The notes beneath the pieces were generated by a model. That model was not told where the DNA came from and did not search any database. It saw only the letters and a program-made list of their open reading frames with translations. The position numbers and the translations under genes are program-made. Shown here piece by piece: positions 8,906 through 17,914 of a stretch of DNA of 64,000 nucleotides. Position 1 is the first letter of the stretch. Every line of letters starts with the position of its first letter. Source of the DNA: Bdellovibrionales bacterium (lineage in GTDB: Bacteria; Bdellovibrionota; UBA1018); the NCBI GenBank assembly GCA_947380295.1, contig CANCQK010000001.1:274144-338143 (forward strand), read 5' to 3'.

Positions 8906-9373
8906 CTATACCTTTTGTTCGAGGAGCTGTAATGCCGCACGGACTAATTTTTTCCGAGAGGCAGGAGAGGCAGCTTGATACTTTTGAATGACCTCTTGAA
9001 GCTGACCGTCTTTAGCTGCAAAAGCAACGGCGGAAGCTGTACCTGCCATTTTTGCCAACACTAAAGGCTTCGCGGTCTTTTTGCCCCGAGTGGTATTGAC
9101 GAAGCTCTTAAAATCTGAGCGGATTGCAAGGTTTGCGACCTGCAAGTCATCGACCGGGATTTTGAGAATGCTTGCCAACTGGTCCACTTTCTCCCAGGGC
9201 AAAGGAGCACGACCGTGCTCAATGTTTGATACGAATTGCACAGAGCATTGACACGCCTTGGCAACGTCTAGAAGGCCGAGACCTTTGGCCAGACGATGGT
9301 TGCGAATCAAATCTCCGAGCGGGCCAAACGAACGATTGTCGCGAGAGCGACCTTTTGGGCGTCCACGTTTCAT
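8906..9373 (-). CDS. XRE-type helix-turn-helix regulator
   Basis: A 155-residue protein with a basic N-terminal tail (M-K-R-G-R-P-K-G-R-S-R), then a lambda-repressor-like HTH at about residues 18-72 (L-I-R-N-H-R-L-A-K-G-L ... F-V-S-N-I-E-H-G-R). The alanine/lysine-rich C-terminal half carries no recognised domain and could mediate oligomerisation. The upstream region 9374-9511 is very AT-rich and divergent to the MBL-fold gene, so it is the likely autoregulatory and shared promoter region. The AT-hook-like tail may add DNA contacts. Targets are unknown. Confidence 0.82.
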   Translation of the reverse strand: MKRGRPKGRSRDNRSFGPLGDLIRNHRLAKGLGLLDVAKACQCSVQFVSNIEHGRAPLPWEKVDQLASILKIPVDDLQVANLAIRSDFKSFVNTTRGKKTAKPLVLAKMAGTASAVAFAAKDGQLQEVIQKYQAASPASRKKLVRAALQLLEQKV

Positions 9374-9511
9374 AAGGGCCTCTACTAGCGCGTCTTTAAA
9401 TTTTGCACAAGGGGAAATAGTAAAATTTTTTTATTTTTAAAAATAGTGTATTTAATATTTGTAATGAGCTTTGATGAATGTAAAAATGAAATAAAAAACA
9501 GGCGATCTTAG

Positions 9512-10537
9512 ATGAGTCAAGCGGATAATAAATCTACAAGTCGAATAAAAGCAAAGCTCTGGGGGGTTCGAGGTTCGTTGCCCGCTCCATTGACTCCAGA
9601 GGCATTGCAAAATCAAATGAAAAAAGTGCTCTCTGATTATCAGTCTTGGTGCGCTTTAGATTCGAGCCTCGGGAATTCCAGGAATATTGACCTATTTCTT
9701 AACTCCTTACCAAGACACAGGTCACTCGGATATGGTGGTAATACGCCTTGTTTTGAGGTTTTTTCAGATCAGCAGCGCATTATTGTAGATGGTGGCAGTG
9801 GAATTCGCCTGCTTGGATATGAACTCATGAAGGGGCCGTGCGGGAAGGGCCAGGGAAGAGTTGATTTGTTGTTTACTCACTTCCATTGGGACCATTTGAT
9901 GGGGCTTCCTTTTTTTGCTCCTCTTTTTATTCCTGGTAATCAGATTCATCTCTACTCAGTACAGCCGGAGCTTCAAGTTGTTTTTCAGACCCTATTTAGG
10001 AAGCCCTTCTTTCCTGTTGAGCTGGGGAACTTAGGGGCCCAGCTTTTTTATCATCAGCTCGAGCCCCGGCGCCCGGTTGAGTTTGGAGATCTTCGGGTGA
10101 CACCTTATGAGTTGGATCATCCTGATCCGTGTTGGGGTTACAAATTTGAAAAGGGTGGTAGAGCTCTTGCCTATTGCGTAGATACTGAGTGCAAACGCGT
10201 TTCACGGGACGATTTGGGACTTGATTTACCACTCTATCAGGGCGTTGATACGATGATCTTTGACGCGCAATACACGATTATGGAGAGTCTTGAAAAAGTG
10301 AACTGGGGCCACGCAACTGCCTCCCTTGGGCTGGAAATTGCCATGAGAGAGGGGATTCGGCGGGTCGTTTTCGTGCATCACGACCCGGCTTCCTCCAGTG
10401 AAAAAATTGCCGCAGCCGAAAATCAGGCTCGAGAGTACTACACTCAACAACTAAAGCGGGCAGAGACGGAGCGGGGCGCCCCTCTTTCTTCGGTCGAGTG
10501 GCTTTTCGGCTATGAGGGGATGACCCTCGAGGTCTAG
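9512..10537 (+). CDS. Metallo-beta-lactamase-fold hydrolase
   Basis: A 341-residue protein with an MBL fold. The zinc motif H-F-H-W-D-H occupies residues 123-128, preceded by I-V-D-G-G-S-G-I-R (91-99) and followed by H-P-D-P-C-W-G-Y and a late H-H-D-P block. This arrangement resembles phosphodiesterase/RNase Z-like MBL proteins rather than antibiotic-hydrolysing lactamases. An N-terminal G-V-R-G-S-L-P block is typical of the same subgroup. There is no signal peptide, so it is cytoplasmic. Its stop codon overlaps the 3' end of the KGG gene by four bases. The exact substrate (cyclic nucleotide or other phosphodiester) is not deducible. Confidence 0.82.
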   Translation: MSQADNKSTSRIKAKLWGVRGSLPAPLTPEALQNQMKKVLSDYQSWCALDSSLGNSRNIDLFLNSLPRHRSLGYGGNTPCFEVFSDQQRIIVDGGSGIRLLGYELMKGPCGKGQGRVDLLFTHFHWDHLMGLPFFAPLFIPGNQIHLYSVQPELQVVFQTLFRKPFFPVELGNLGAQLFYHQLEPRRPVEFGDLRVTPYELDHPDPCWGYKFEKGGRALAYCVDTECKRVSRDDLGLDLPLYQGVDTMIFDAQYTIMESLEKVNWGHATASLGLEIAMREGIRRVVFVHHDPASSSEKIAAAENQAREYYTQQLKRAETERGAPLSSVEWLFGYEGMTLEV

Positions 10538-10911
10538 CGGTGACCCCTTGAGGCTGCACCACCTTTACGACCGATTACAGCCATATGCTCGCGATTTTTG
10601 GACACGCTCTGTCCGCCCTTCCTACCAATTTCTGCCATATGCTGTTTGTTTCTGGATACGGCTAGACCTCCCTTTCGAGCGACTTCCTTTCGTGTTTGGG
10701 GATCCATAGCAGCTGTTCCTCGCGCGCCCGCCCTGCGCTCGACAGGACGCGGAGGGGTCTCTGTGGGTACAGCGGCGTTAATCTCCGTAACTGGAGGGGT
10801 GGGTGTTGGGCTTGGGGTTGCTTTCGCCTCGAGCGGTTTAGGGGGCGTTGTACCGTGGGGTTCAGTTTGAGGAGCGTGGGTTTCCTTTTCTCGTTCGTCA
10901 GCGCTTGACAT
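10534..10911 (-). CDS. KGG-repeat stress protein
   Basis: A 125-residue, very hydrophilic protein. The first 60 residues are low complexity (P/T/E-rich). The C-terminal half has three KGG motifs: A-R-K-G-G-L-A-V, G-R-K-G-G-Q-S-V and G-R-K-G-G-A-A-S, separated by N-K-Q-H-M-A-E-I and N-R-E-H-M-A-V-I. This is the pattern of GsiB/con-10-type stress proteins, often induced by starvation, heat or desiccation. The repeat units are also visible as near-duplicated DNA at 10555-10680. A GGAGG site precedes the ATG. A perfect hairpin flanked by A- and T-runs lies just upstream in its 5' leader. Confidence 0.82.
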   Translation of the reverse strand: MSSADEREKETHAPQTEPHGTTPPKPLEAKATPSPTPTPPVTEINAAVPTETPPRPVERRAGARGTAAMDPQTRKEVARKGGLAVSRNKQHMAEIGRKGGQSVSKNREHMAVIGRKGGAASRGHR

Positions 10912-10922
10912 TTGACCTCCAT

Positions 10923-10951
10923 AAAAATGACCCTTGAGGGTCGTTTTTTTT
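10923..10951. terminator. Symmetric hairpin with A- and T-tracts
   Basis: GACCC (10929-10933) and GGGTC (10938-10942) enclose TTGA. An A5 run (10923-10927) lies on the left and a T8 run (10944-10951) on the right, so the element has the form of an intrinsic terminator in both directions, stronger on the plus strand. It lies in the gap between the divergent KGG and patatin-like genes. That is unusual: it would stop plus-strand transcripts that have read through the KGG gene, and could attenuate the KGG transcript. Confidence 0.65.
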
Positions 10952-11081
10952 CAAATCGTTTGTGTTTCGCTTGATATAAATTCTAAGTGTGCAAGCCGCA
11001 TTCCCTAGCGCAGAGCCGGCTGGCTCGGTAGCAGGTCCGGTGCTGGCTGCATCACGCAACGAGCGAAGAGCGGGAGGATTC

Positions 11082-11990
11082 ATGTCAAAGTCGCATTCTA
11101 AAAAACGGATTCTTATTTTGCCAGGCGGGGGTGCTACTGGGGTGACGACAGTGAGGGTGCTCGAAGCCCTAGAGGAAAAACTGGGTCGACCCATAAGTCA
11201 GCTTTTCGACGAGATTTGGGCTGCGTCGGTAGGTTCAATGATGGCTGCTTATTTAACGGAGCCTCAATGTGGAAACTCGGTTCGCTCAGCCCAACGAGTA
11301 GGTCAATTGATTCGCGAGTCATTCGCAAATCCGTGGAGCGCCTGGCATTGTTTGGATCGATTTCAGTCCGAAATCAATCCTGATTTGAGGCTGAACGACA
11401 CAGTGATTCCATTGAAAATTTTAACGGCCAAGGTCAAGAATTTCCCAAAGCGTGAATCTCCCGTGTTTGGACGTTTCGAAACTCAGGCGATTGGATTGTG
11501 CTCCGAGACCTCCGGTGACTTGTCGTTGGTACAGGCCGTGCGAGCGTCATGTGCAGTGTATCCCCTTATGCCCGCTCAACGACTTAGGCTTGATCCCCTG
11601 GATTTGGATGGGATTGTCTGTATTGATTCAGGCTGTCGCGTTTGCACCGAGCCAACATTGGATCCAACGCGCGTTTTTTTGGAAGATCTGGACGAACAAC
11701 CGAGTATTCTTGAAACTCCGATTCAGCTCTTTTTCATCAGTAACGGCTGGGCGCGGTGGAGCATTCAAACCCAAAAATCGTCGGTTGAGGTCCTGAATTT
11801 TGATCTGGATCTTTCCCCGAGATTTCAGTCTCTTGGCTCGAGTCAGCTCGGCAAACGAATTTGCTCTAACCTGATTGGAATGGGATTTACCTCAGTCTCC
11901 GCCCTGGACTCATGGGCGAAAGATGCCATTTATGGGAAAAACTGGGGAGTCTTTCAGAAAATGGTGAGGGAGCTCAGGCCTGTTTCTTAG
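11082..11990 (+). CDS. Patatin-like phospholipase family protein with altered motifs
   Basis: A 302-residue protein with the oxyanion-loop signature P-G-G-G-A-T-G at residues 14-20 and the nucleophile-elbow-like W-A-A-S-V-G-S with Ser49. The usual G-x-S-x-G is A-x-S-x-G here. The catalytic-aspartate block appears as C-I-D-S-G-C rather than D-G-G/A. Family members are acyl hydrolases using a Ser-Asp dyad, which appears to be retained. ATG 11082 is chosen because GGGAGG lies just upstream; earlier in-frame codons lack such a site. The 3' end overlaps the convergent ABC-F gene by 17 bases. Confidence 0.75.
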   Translation: MSKSHSKKRILILPGGGATGVTTVRVLEALEEKLGRPISQLFDEIWAASVGSMMAAYLTEPQCGNSVRSAQRVGQLIRESFANPWSAWHCLDRFQSEINPDLRLNDTVIPLKILTAKVKNFPKRESPVFGRFETQAIGLCSETSGDLSLVQAVRASCAVYPLMPAQRLRLDPLDLDGIVCIDSGCRVCTEPTLDPTRVFLEDLDEQPSILETPIQLFFISNGWARWSIQTQKSSVEVLNFDLDLSPRFQSLGSSQLGKRICSNLIGMGFTSVSALDSWAKDAIYGKNWGVFQKMVRELRPVS

Positions 11991-13602
11991 AGATATAATA
12001 TTCGTAATTTCCTGGGTAAATGCGCATCTGCCCATGATCTACTTCAAAGACCTGGTTTGCGACGGATCGTAAGAAGTGTCGGTCATGGCTTACGATCAGA
12101 ACAGTACCATCAAAGTTCTGAATTGCCTTCAAAAGGACTTCACGCGACTTGATGTCCAAATGATTGGTGGGCTCGTCCAGGATGAGCAGGTTCACTGGGG
12201 TAGCTAGGATGCAGGCAAGTACGACCCGACTTTTTTCTCCACCAGAAAGCACAGAGATTTTCTTGTGGACGTCATCACCGCTAAAGTTAAAGGCGCCGAG
12301 AAGGTTTCTTACAAGCCCGATGGTCGCGTCTGGGATACGATCGTGAACTTCATCAAAAATCGTTTTTTCAGAATTGAGGACTTCAAGTGAGTGTTGGCTG
12401 AAGTAACCAATTTTAACGTTTGCACCGATGGTGACGTGCCCAGAGGTGGGTTCGACATCGCCATGAATGGCTTTAAGTAAAGTTGATTTACCTGCGCCGT
12501 TGACTCCAACGACCGCAATTTTGTCCATTCTTCTGACGACGCCGCTGACTCCTTGGAATACCGATTTGGACTTTCCATTTTCGAGATGAAAGGTTTTTCC
12601 CACGCTATCAAGTTTGACGACGTCATTTCCGCTGCGGGGGGGAGTTGGAAAGTCAAACTGCATGGTTTTTTCTTCAGGGGGAATTTCGATGCGATCAATT
12701 TTATCTAGTTTTTTGACCCGGGACTGAACCTGAGCGGCGTGCGATGCACGTGCAGCAAATCGAGCGATGAATTCTTCTTCTTTAGCTAGCATGTCTTGCT
12801 GCTTTTGATGAGCTGCGAGGAGCTGATCTTTTCGGATATCGCGCTCGCGGAGGTAAAATTCGTAGTCGCCAGTGTAGCTGGTGATCGTCTTGTTGGCGAC
12901 CTCAACAATGCGGGAGACAATTCGGTTCATGAAGTCACGATCGTGGCTGGTCATTACGAGAGCACCTTTAAAAGCCACAAGCCATTCTTCGAGCCAAACA
13001 ATGGATTCGAGATCGAGATGGTTAGTCGGTTCGTCCATCAGGAGGACGTCTGGATTGAGTGCGAGGATGCGGGCTAGGGCGATTCTCATTTTCCAGCCCC
13101 CGCTGAAGCTTTCGACTGGGCGATCATAATCGTCCGGGCCGATGCCTAGACCTGTTAGGATCGCTTTGGCTCGTGAGTCGAGATCGTAGCCTCCTCGTTG
13201 TTCAAATTCGAGCTGAGCGTCGCCGTATTTTTCAAGTAAGTCAGACATCTCGTCGTCAGAGATAGGATTTTCGGCTGTGTCTTGGAGTTTTTGCTCCATT
13301 TGAGCCACTTTTTCTGCGAGGTCGGAGATTCGGCCTGCTCCGGCTTTAACTTCTTCTAGAGCAGAGCGTCCGTGCATTTCTCCGACATTTTGGGAGAAGT
13401 AACCGATGATGATTCTATCGGCAATATTGATATCGCCTGAATCGATGCCCTCTTCGCGGATAATGAGGCGGAAAATGGTAGATTTTCCAGCTCCGTTTGC
13501 TCCGACGAGGCCGATCTTATCCCCAGGGCGAACCTGAAAACTGGCATCTTTAAATAGAATTCGTGAACCGTACTGCTTGGAAACGTTGGTAATATGAATC
13601 AT
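11974..13602 (-). CDS. ABC-F family ATP-binding protein
   Basis: A soluble protein of about 542 residues with two ABC ATPase domains and no membrane segments, as in ribosome-associated ABC-F translation factors (EttA/Uup/YbiT group). Both Walker A motifs (G-A-N-G-A-G-K-S-T and G-V-N-G-A-G-K-S-T), both signatures (F-S-G-G-W and L-S-G-G-E) and both Walker B/D-E-P-T-N-H-L-D blocks are intact. Between them lies the charged linker rich in K, E and R. M-I-H-I-T-N at 13602 is the natural domain start; an in-frame extension to 13695 is unlikely. It acts on stalled or initiating ribosomes; which subtype is not settled. Confidence 0.92.
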   Translation of the reverse strand: MIHITNVSKQYGSRILFKDASFQVRPGDKIGLVGANGAGKSTIFRLIIREEGIDSGDINIADRIIIGYFSQNVGEMHGRSALEEVKAGAGRISDLAEKVAQMEQKLQDTAENPISDDEMSDLLEKYGDAQLEFEQRGGYDLDSRAKAILTGLGIGPDDYDRPVESFSGGWKMRIALARILALNPDVLLMDEPTNHLDLESIVWLEEWLVAFKGALVMTSHDRDFMNRIVSRIVEVANKTITSYTGDYEFYLRERDIRKDQLLAAHQKQQDMLAKEEEFIARFAARASHAAQVQSRVKKLDKIDRIEIPPEEKTMQFDFPTPPRSGNDVVKLDSVGKTFHLENGKSKSVFQGVSGVVRRMDKIAVVGVNGAGKSTLLKAIHGDVEPTSGHVTIGANVKIGYFSQHSLEVLNSEKTIFDEVHDRIPDATIGLVRNLLGAFNFSGDDVHKKISVLSGGEKSRVVLACILATPVNLLILDEPTNHLDIKSREVLLKAIQNFDGTVLIVSHDRHFLRSVANQVFEVDHGQMRIYPGNYEYYISKKQA

Positions 13603-13851
13603 TTTAAGTGTCTTGGTTATAGCTTTTGCCGACGTTTGAGTCAATTTTGGAGTGGAGTGATCATCGGCTGTCGGCCAAAAACCCCTGGCATTCAAGAAGG
13701 TCGGCGTGCTAACATTAAAAACTTAGGTTAAGTAATTAAAACAATTAAGTTTTTTGTCGGTAAGGTGGACCCAGGTTTTGGGAAGTGATTTGGACCCAAA
13801 CAGAGTTTGAGCCCATTCCTTACTTTAAATGGGCAGCAAAAAGTATAGACG

Positions 13852-14187
13852 ATGACCAAAAAAGATTCTTTTTACGATCTGAATGAAGCTGACGTAGATC
13901 CTCAGCGAATCAAGCGTGAGCGAGAAAAAGCACGAAAGTTAAGAAAGTCGCAGTGGTGGCTGAGTCAGGTCAACGCTGGGATTTGCTATTACTGTCAGAA
14001 AAAGTTCTCACCCTCTCAGTTGACCTTGGATCATGTGGTACCTCTGGCGCGAGGGGGGAGGAGCCAGCCTGGAAATGTCGTTCCGTCGTGTAAGTCTTGT
14101 AATCGAGAAAAGAGTCTGGATACGCCGGTCGATCAAATCCTCAAAAAGTTAAAACTCAGCAGTTCTTCGGAGAACGGGTCTGAATAG
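13852..14187 (+). CDS. HNH endonuclease
   Basis: A 111-residue protein with a charged N-terminal helix and a compact HNH domain. C-Y-Y-C (Cys45 and Cys48) and C-K-S-C (Cys80 and Cys83) form a zinc knuckle. L-D-H-V-V-P-L-A-R-G-G (from about 59) supplies the first catalytic His61, followed by G-N-V-V-P and N-R-E-K. Such stand-alone HNH proteins are often housekeeping or mobile-DNA nucleases; no phage context is seen here. The 249-base gap upstream is AT-rich near 13720-13760 and probably holds the promoter. The SrkA-like gene follows 11 bases later. Confidence 0.88.
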   Translation: MTKKDSFYDLNEADVDPQRIKREREKARKLRKSQWWLSQVNAGICYYCQKKFSPSQLTLDHVVPLARGGRSQPGNVVPSCKSCNREKSLDTPVDQILKKLKLSSSSENGSE

Positions 14188-14198
14188 ACGGAGTAGAA

Positions 14199-15269
14199 GT
14201 GAATCAAAACGAGCGGAGTAAAGGATTTTTCTTTGATTTGACGCCCGAGCGGGTTTTGGCTGCTGTGGAATCCTCGGGGTTAATGTGTACCGGGCGATGT
14301 ATCACTCTGAACAGCTTTGAAAACCGCGTTTATGACGTAGAGTTGGAATCGGAGGCTTTCCCTGAAGAGCTGGAAGGACAATCCCGGGATGGGCAAAGTT
14401 CTGCTTCTTTTTTGAAGCTGGATCGCCGAATTGTGAAATTTTATCGGCCAGGTCGATGGACTGAGGCTCAGATTTTAGAAGAGCATCAATTCCTAAAGGA
14501 TCTCAATGATCAGGAAATTCCAGCAATCGCCCCATTGACCTTTTCTGATGGTAGAACGTTGCATCAAATCCCGGATGCCGAGATTTATTACGCCATTTTT
14601 CCTAAGGTGGGGGGGCGTGCGCCGGATGAGATGACAGATGATCAGCTGAGGCGTGTAGGTCGGCTTTTGGCGCGGATTCACGCCGTAGGTTCGACTCGAG
14701 TTGCAGAACATCGGCTTGATCTGACGCCGGATCTTTATGGGCGGACTAATCTTGATTTTCTTTTGAAGGGCCGATTCATTTCTCTGGAGTTCGAGAGCCG
14801 CTACCAGTCAGTGGTGCAATCCATTTGTGAGCGGGTTGAGTCCTGGTTTAGTCAAGCCGCCTATCAGCGGGTTCATGGCGATTGCCATTTAGGCAATTTA
14901 TTGTGGAATCCCGCAGGCCCGTTTTTCCTCGATTTTGACGATATGGTGAATGCGCCCCCTGTGCAGGACCTATGGCTGCTTGTGCCCGGTCGGGATCCTG
15001 AATCCTTTTGTCAGAGAGATGTTTTTTTGGAAGGTTATGAGGAGTTTCGGACCTTTGACCGAGCGAGTTTGAGGTTGATTGAACCCCTGAGGGCTCTGCG
15101 GATTATTAATTATACAGCTTGGATTGCAAAACGTTGGGATGATCCGGTATTTCCGAGGGTTTTTCCAGATTTTGGCTCTCATCAGTACTGGTCTAAGGAG
15201 TTAGAAAACCTCGAAGAATGCTTGAGATTAATTCAACAGAATCTTGACTCGGGCCTGAATTTTATTTAA
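14199..15269 (+). CDS. srkA: SrkA/RdoA-like stress-response Ser/Thr kinase
   Basis: A 356-residue kinase of the aminoglycoside-phosphotransferase-like fold matching E. coli SrkA (YihE). The phosphate-binding loop region L-N-S-F-E-N-R-V-Y-D-V, the catalytic H-G-D-C-H-L-G-N-L-L-W (about 226-236) and the metal-binding F-L-D-F-D-D-M (about 243) are present. E. coli SrkA counteracts programmed death after envelope or oxidative stress. It starts at GTG 14199, 11 bases after the HNH gene, and is followed 9 bases later by the MepA-like gene, suggesting a three-gene operon. Confidence 0.88.
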   Translation: MNQNERSKGFFFDLTPERVLAAVESSGLMCTGRCITLNSFENRVYDVELESEAFPEELEGQSRDGQSSASFLKLDRRIVKFYRPGRWTEAQILEEHQFLKDLNDQEIPAIAPLTFSDGRTLHQIPDAEIYYAIFPKVGGRAPDEMTDDQLRRVGRLLARIHAVGSTRVAEHRLDLTPDLYGRTNLDFLLKGRFISLEFESRYQSVVQSICERVESWFSQAAYQRVHGDCHLGNLLWNPAGPFFLDFDDMVNAPPVQDLWLLVPGRDPESFCQRDVFLEGYEEFRTFDRASLRLIEPLRALRIINYTAWIAKRWDDPVFPRVFPDFGSHQYWSKELENLEECLRLIQQNLDSGLNFI

Positions 15270-15278
15270 GGTTTTTAA

Positions 15279-16403
15279 GTGAGATCTCATTTAAAACTTC
15301 GCTTTTTTGGCCGGCTCGGAACAGGGTCCTTGCTGTTGATTCAGTTTCTGACTTTTTCGCATCAAGAGGGGCTTGCTTCAACTCCAGTTGAGTCGTACCA
15401 GCCTCAGTTTTCTGCCTGCGACCCAGTCTCTGATCCGATTAAGGCATCGTCGAGTGAGCCCTCTCATCAGTTTTGCTCTGTCTGGAACCCCGATTTTTTT
15501 CATAATCATCAACAGTGCTGCGGTGCTATGCCCTTGCACGGCAGGCGGAAAAAATTTAGCGCTTGTTCGCAAGAGCGGGTTTCTCGTGGATTTTGCCAAG
15601 AAATGACCCAAGAGCAAAGGGACTACGTTGAGTCGGCTTCCTCCGGAAAGTTGGGGGATGTGCTTTCGTTTTTGAACGATCAAATTGCTCGCAAATCTGA
15701 GCAAGCCTATTGCACTGTTAATAATGGCTTTTTGGCGAGTGGACGTCCCGTAATTCCTAGTGTTCACAATCGGCTCTATGTTCAGCTTCCAAGTCGGTGT
15801 ACCTACTTCGGCACGGATGCGATGGCAGGGCTTTTGGAGTGGCTAGGTCGTGAAGTTTCAAAAACTTATTCGGGCGAAGATTATTCTAAGAATTATATAG
15901 TTCTTGGGGATATCGCTGGTCCGCGGGGTGGATGCCTTTTTGGACGGACAGGGTCACGGAGGCACGCCTCTCATACGACCGGACAGGACGCTGACGTCGG
16001 ATTTCTAACTCTGCATCCTGGACAGTCCTCCCCACTGGTTTTTCATCGTAAATTCGATGTAGAGAAGAATTGGTGGTTTTTGAAAAAAATTCTCAAGAAC
16101 CCAATGGCTTGTGTGAAAGTTGTTTTTCTGGGTAAAGAGCATATTGCTAAGTTGAGTCGTCACTTCGCTCACTCGGACCCAGAGTGGAATACCTTGCATC
16201 GTTTTGTTCGTCACATGCCTGGGCACTCGAATCACTTTCATATTCGAATTGGATCTGGTCCTGGCCCTCTTGGGTGCAAGCCCGAAGCTCATCCGGAGTT
16301 AGAATATGAAGAGGATGCCGATTCTTTTGAGGCTCACGAACAAACGATCTTAGGGGAAATCGACCGCCTTAAAACCCGTCAGAGTTCGAGCATTGAGCAG
16401 TGA
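15279..16403 (+). CDS. MepA-like penicillin-insensitive murein endopeptidase
   Basis: A 374-residue secreted protein. An N-terminal signal sequence (basic start, then G-S-L-L-L-I-Q-F-L-T-F) ends near residue 34. The region after residue 220 has the M74/LAS metallopeptidase motifs R-H-A-S-H-T-T-G-Q-D-A-D-V and G-H-S-N-H-F-H-I-R-I, which hold the zinc ligands. Such enzymes cut D-Ala-DAP cross-links in peptidoglycan. The N-terminal part is longer than in E. coli MepA and cysteine-rich (several disulfide-ready Cys), consistent with a periplasmic or secreted enzyme. In a predator it could act on prey wall, but that is inference. GTG start; its 3' end overlaps aspA by 54 bases. Confidence 0.85.
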   Translation: MRSHLKLRFFGRLGTGSLLLIQFLTFSHQEGLASTPVESYQPQFSACDPVSDPIKASSSEPSHQFCSVWNPDFFHNHQQCCGAMPLHGRRKKFSACSQERVSRGFCQEMTQEQRDYVESASSGKLGDVLSFLNDQIARKSEQAYCTVNNGFLASGRPVIPSVHNRLYVQLPSRCTYFGTDAMAGLLEWLGREVSKTYSGEDYSKNYIVLGDIAGPRGGCLFGRTGSRRHASHTTGQDADVGFLTLHPGQSSPLVFHRKFDVEKNWWFLKKILKNPMACVKVVFLGKEHIAKLSRHFAHSDPEWNTLHRFVRHMPGHSNHFHIRIGSGPGPLGCKPEAHPELEYEEDADSFEAHEQTILGEIDRLKTRQSSSIEQ

Positions 16404-17795
16404 GCGCAACTCCTTTTCACTGAGAAGTTTCTTTTTTCTGACTAGTTCGACTACTGAAATTCCAAGTTTGAGTGCTTCTTTCACGAGGGCCGCTGTCTGC
16501 TGGTATCCTAGTTTTGGACTGAGCGCCGTTGCGATTTGAGGCGTATTTTCAAAATAACTTCGAAGTCGCGGTAAATTGGGTTCTAAACCATCAATGCAGC
16601 GAGTTCTCAGTGTGTGCAAAGAGCGAGTCGCAACCTGGGTTGCTTCGAGCATCGAGTACGCCATCATCGGCATCATCACGTTCAGCTCGAGTTGTCCGGC
16701 TTGAGCAGTCCAGGCAATGGTTTGATCGTAACCTAGAACCGAGTACCAGGTTTGATTAGCCATCTCGAGGATCGATGGGTTGACTTTGCCAGGCATGATG
16801 CTGCTACCCGGTTGGACAGCCGGAAGAAAAATTTCAGAGAGCCCAGTGAGCGGACCTGAGGCGAGTAGACGCAGATCGTTACAGATTCGGGTGAGTTCTA
16901 ATGCTGCGAGTCTCAATGCAGATGAATAGTAGGTGATGGGTGCTTGGGATTGCATCGCTTCACAGAGGTTGGGAGCGATTCGCAACTTTTCGCCGCAGAG
17001 GGTCTCTAATTCTCGACAGATTTTTCGACTGTAACCCTTTGGCACAGTGATTCCCGTCCCTGCGGCACTACCTCCGATTCCAAGCTCTCTCAGAGGGTCT
17101 CTTGCAGTTTCGACCCACTGAGCACATTTTGTTAGTGTGGTGCTGTAGGCCAAAAATTCTTGGCCCAACATCATGGGTACTGCGTCCTGAAGGTGAGTTC
17201 GAGCTGATTTGGGAACGAGTTGCCAAGCCTTCGCCTTTCTTGCAAACGATCTAGAAAGCTCTTGGAGCTCCTTTGCTAGGGGTTGTGAACATTCAAGGAG
17301 TGCAAGTCGCATTGCAGTAGGAAAGGAATCATTTGTCGACTGAGAACGGTTGACGTGATCATTGGGATGGATGGGTGCATATTCTCCCAAGGGTTGCCCT
17401 GCCTTGCGATTTGCAAGATTCGCAATGACTTCGTTGACGGCCATGTTCTGGCTCGTACCTGCACCCGCCTGGTAAGGGTCTATTGGAAACAGGTGGGCCC
17501 ACTCCTTTTCATCCATTTCTAAGATTTCAAGAGCGGACTTTTGAATGAGGTCTGCTTGATTCGAGGTAATGACTTTGCAGGATCGGTTCGCAGCGGCAGC
17601 TGCGGATTTAATCCTCACATAGGCTCGGACGAGGGCTGGGTGAGCGGTTCTGCCTGAAATTTGATAATTATCGAGAGCGCGTTGAGTTTGAGATCCGTAG
17701 AGAGCCTTGATAGGAATTTTTACTGGGCCGAGTGCGTCGGCTTCTATTCTGAAGGTTTTTGACTGATTTTCGGTCGGTTTGATGCTTTTTCTCAT
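16350..17795 (-). CDS. aspA: Aspartate ammonia-lyase
   Basis: A 481-residue fumarase/aspartase superfamily lyase. The signature P-G-S-S-I-M-P-G-K-V-N-P and the Q-A-G-A-G-T-S-Q-N-M and H-P-N-D-H-V-N-R-S-Q-S-T-N-D blocks fit aspartase, which has G-S-S-I-M-P; class II fumarase usually has T-S-S-A-M-P. It would deaminate aspartate to fumarate and feed amino-acid carbon into the TCA cycle, useful for a protein-eating bacterium. ATG 17795 is chosen because GAGG lies just upstream; a TTG at 17816 is less likely. The 3' end overlaps the MepA-like gene. Confidence 0.88.
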   Translation of the reverse strand: MRKSIKPTENQSKTFRIEADALGPVKIPIKALYGSQTQRALDNYQISGRTAHPALVRAYVRIKSAAAAANRSCKVITSNQADLIQKSALEILEMDEKEWAHLFPIDPYQAGAGTSQNMAVNEVIANLANRKAGQPLGEYAPIHPNDHVNRSQSTNDSFPTAMRLALLECSQPLAKELQELSRSFARKAKAWQLVPKSARTHLQDAVPMMLGQEFLAYSTTLTKCAQWVETARDPLRELGIGGSAAGTGITVPKGYSRKICRELETLCGEKLRIAPNLCEAMQSQAPITYYSSALRLAALELTRICNDLRLLASGPLTGLSEIFLPAVQPGSSIMPGKVNPSILEMANQTWYSVLGYDQTIAWTAQAGQLELNVMMPMMAYSMLEATQVATRSLHTLRTRCIDGLEPNLPRLRSYFENTPQIATALSPKLGYQQTAALVKEALKLGISVVELVRKKKLLSEKELRSLLNARTLTGFKAVDFP

Positions 17796-17914
17796 TTTGG
17801 CCTCATGAATTGGCAAATAAGTTGGAATTCTGGCGCTAAATATGCAAAAACGGCTGCCCGATGTCGATCTGATTTACCCAGCTATGAATAAACAACGCAT
17901 ACACCGGAGCTTGC

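Noticed and set aside
16350..17795. Fumarase C as identity of the lyase
   Set aside because: The G-S-S-I-M-P-G-K and H-P-N-D-H-V blocks favour aspartase over class II fumarase.
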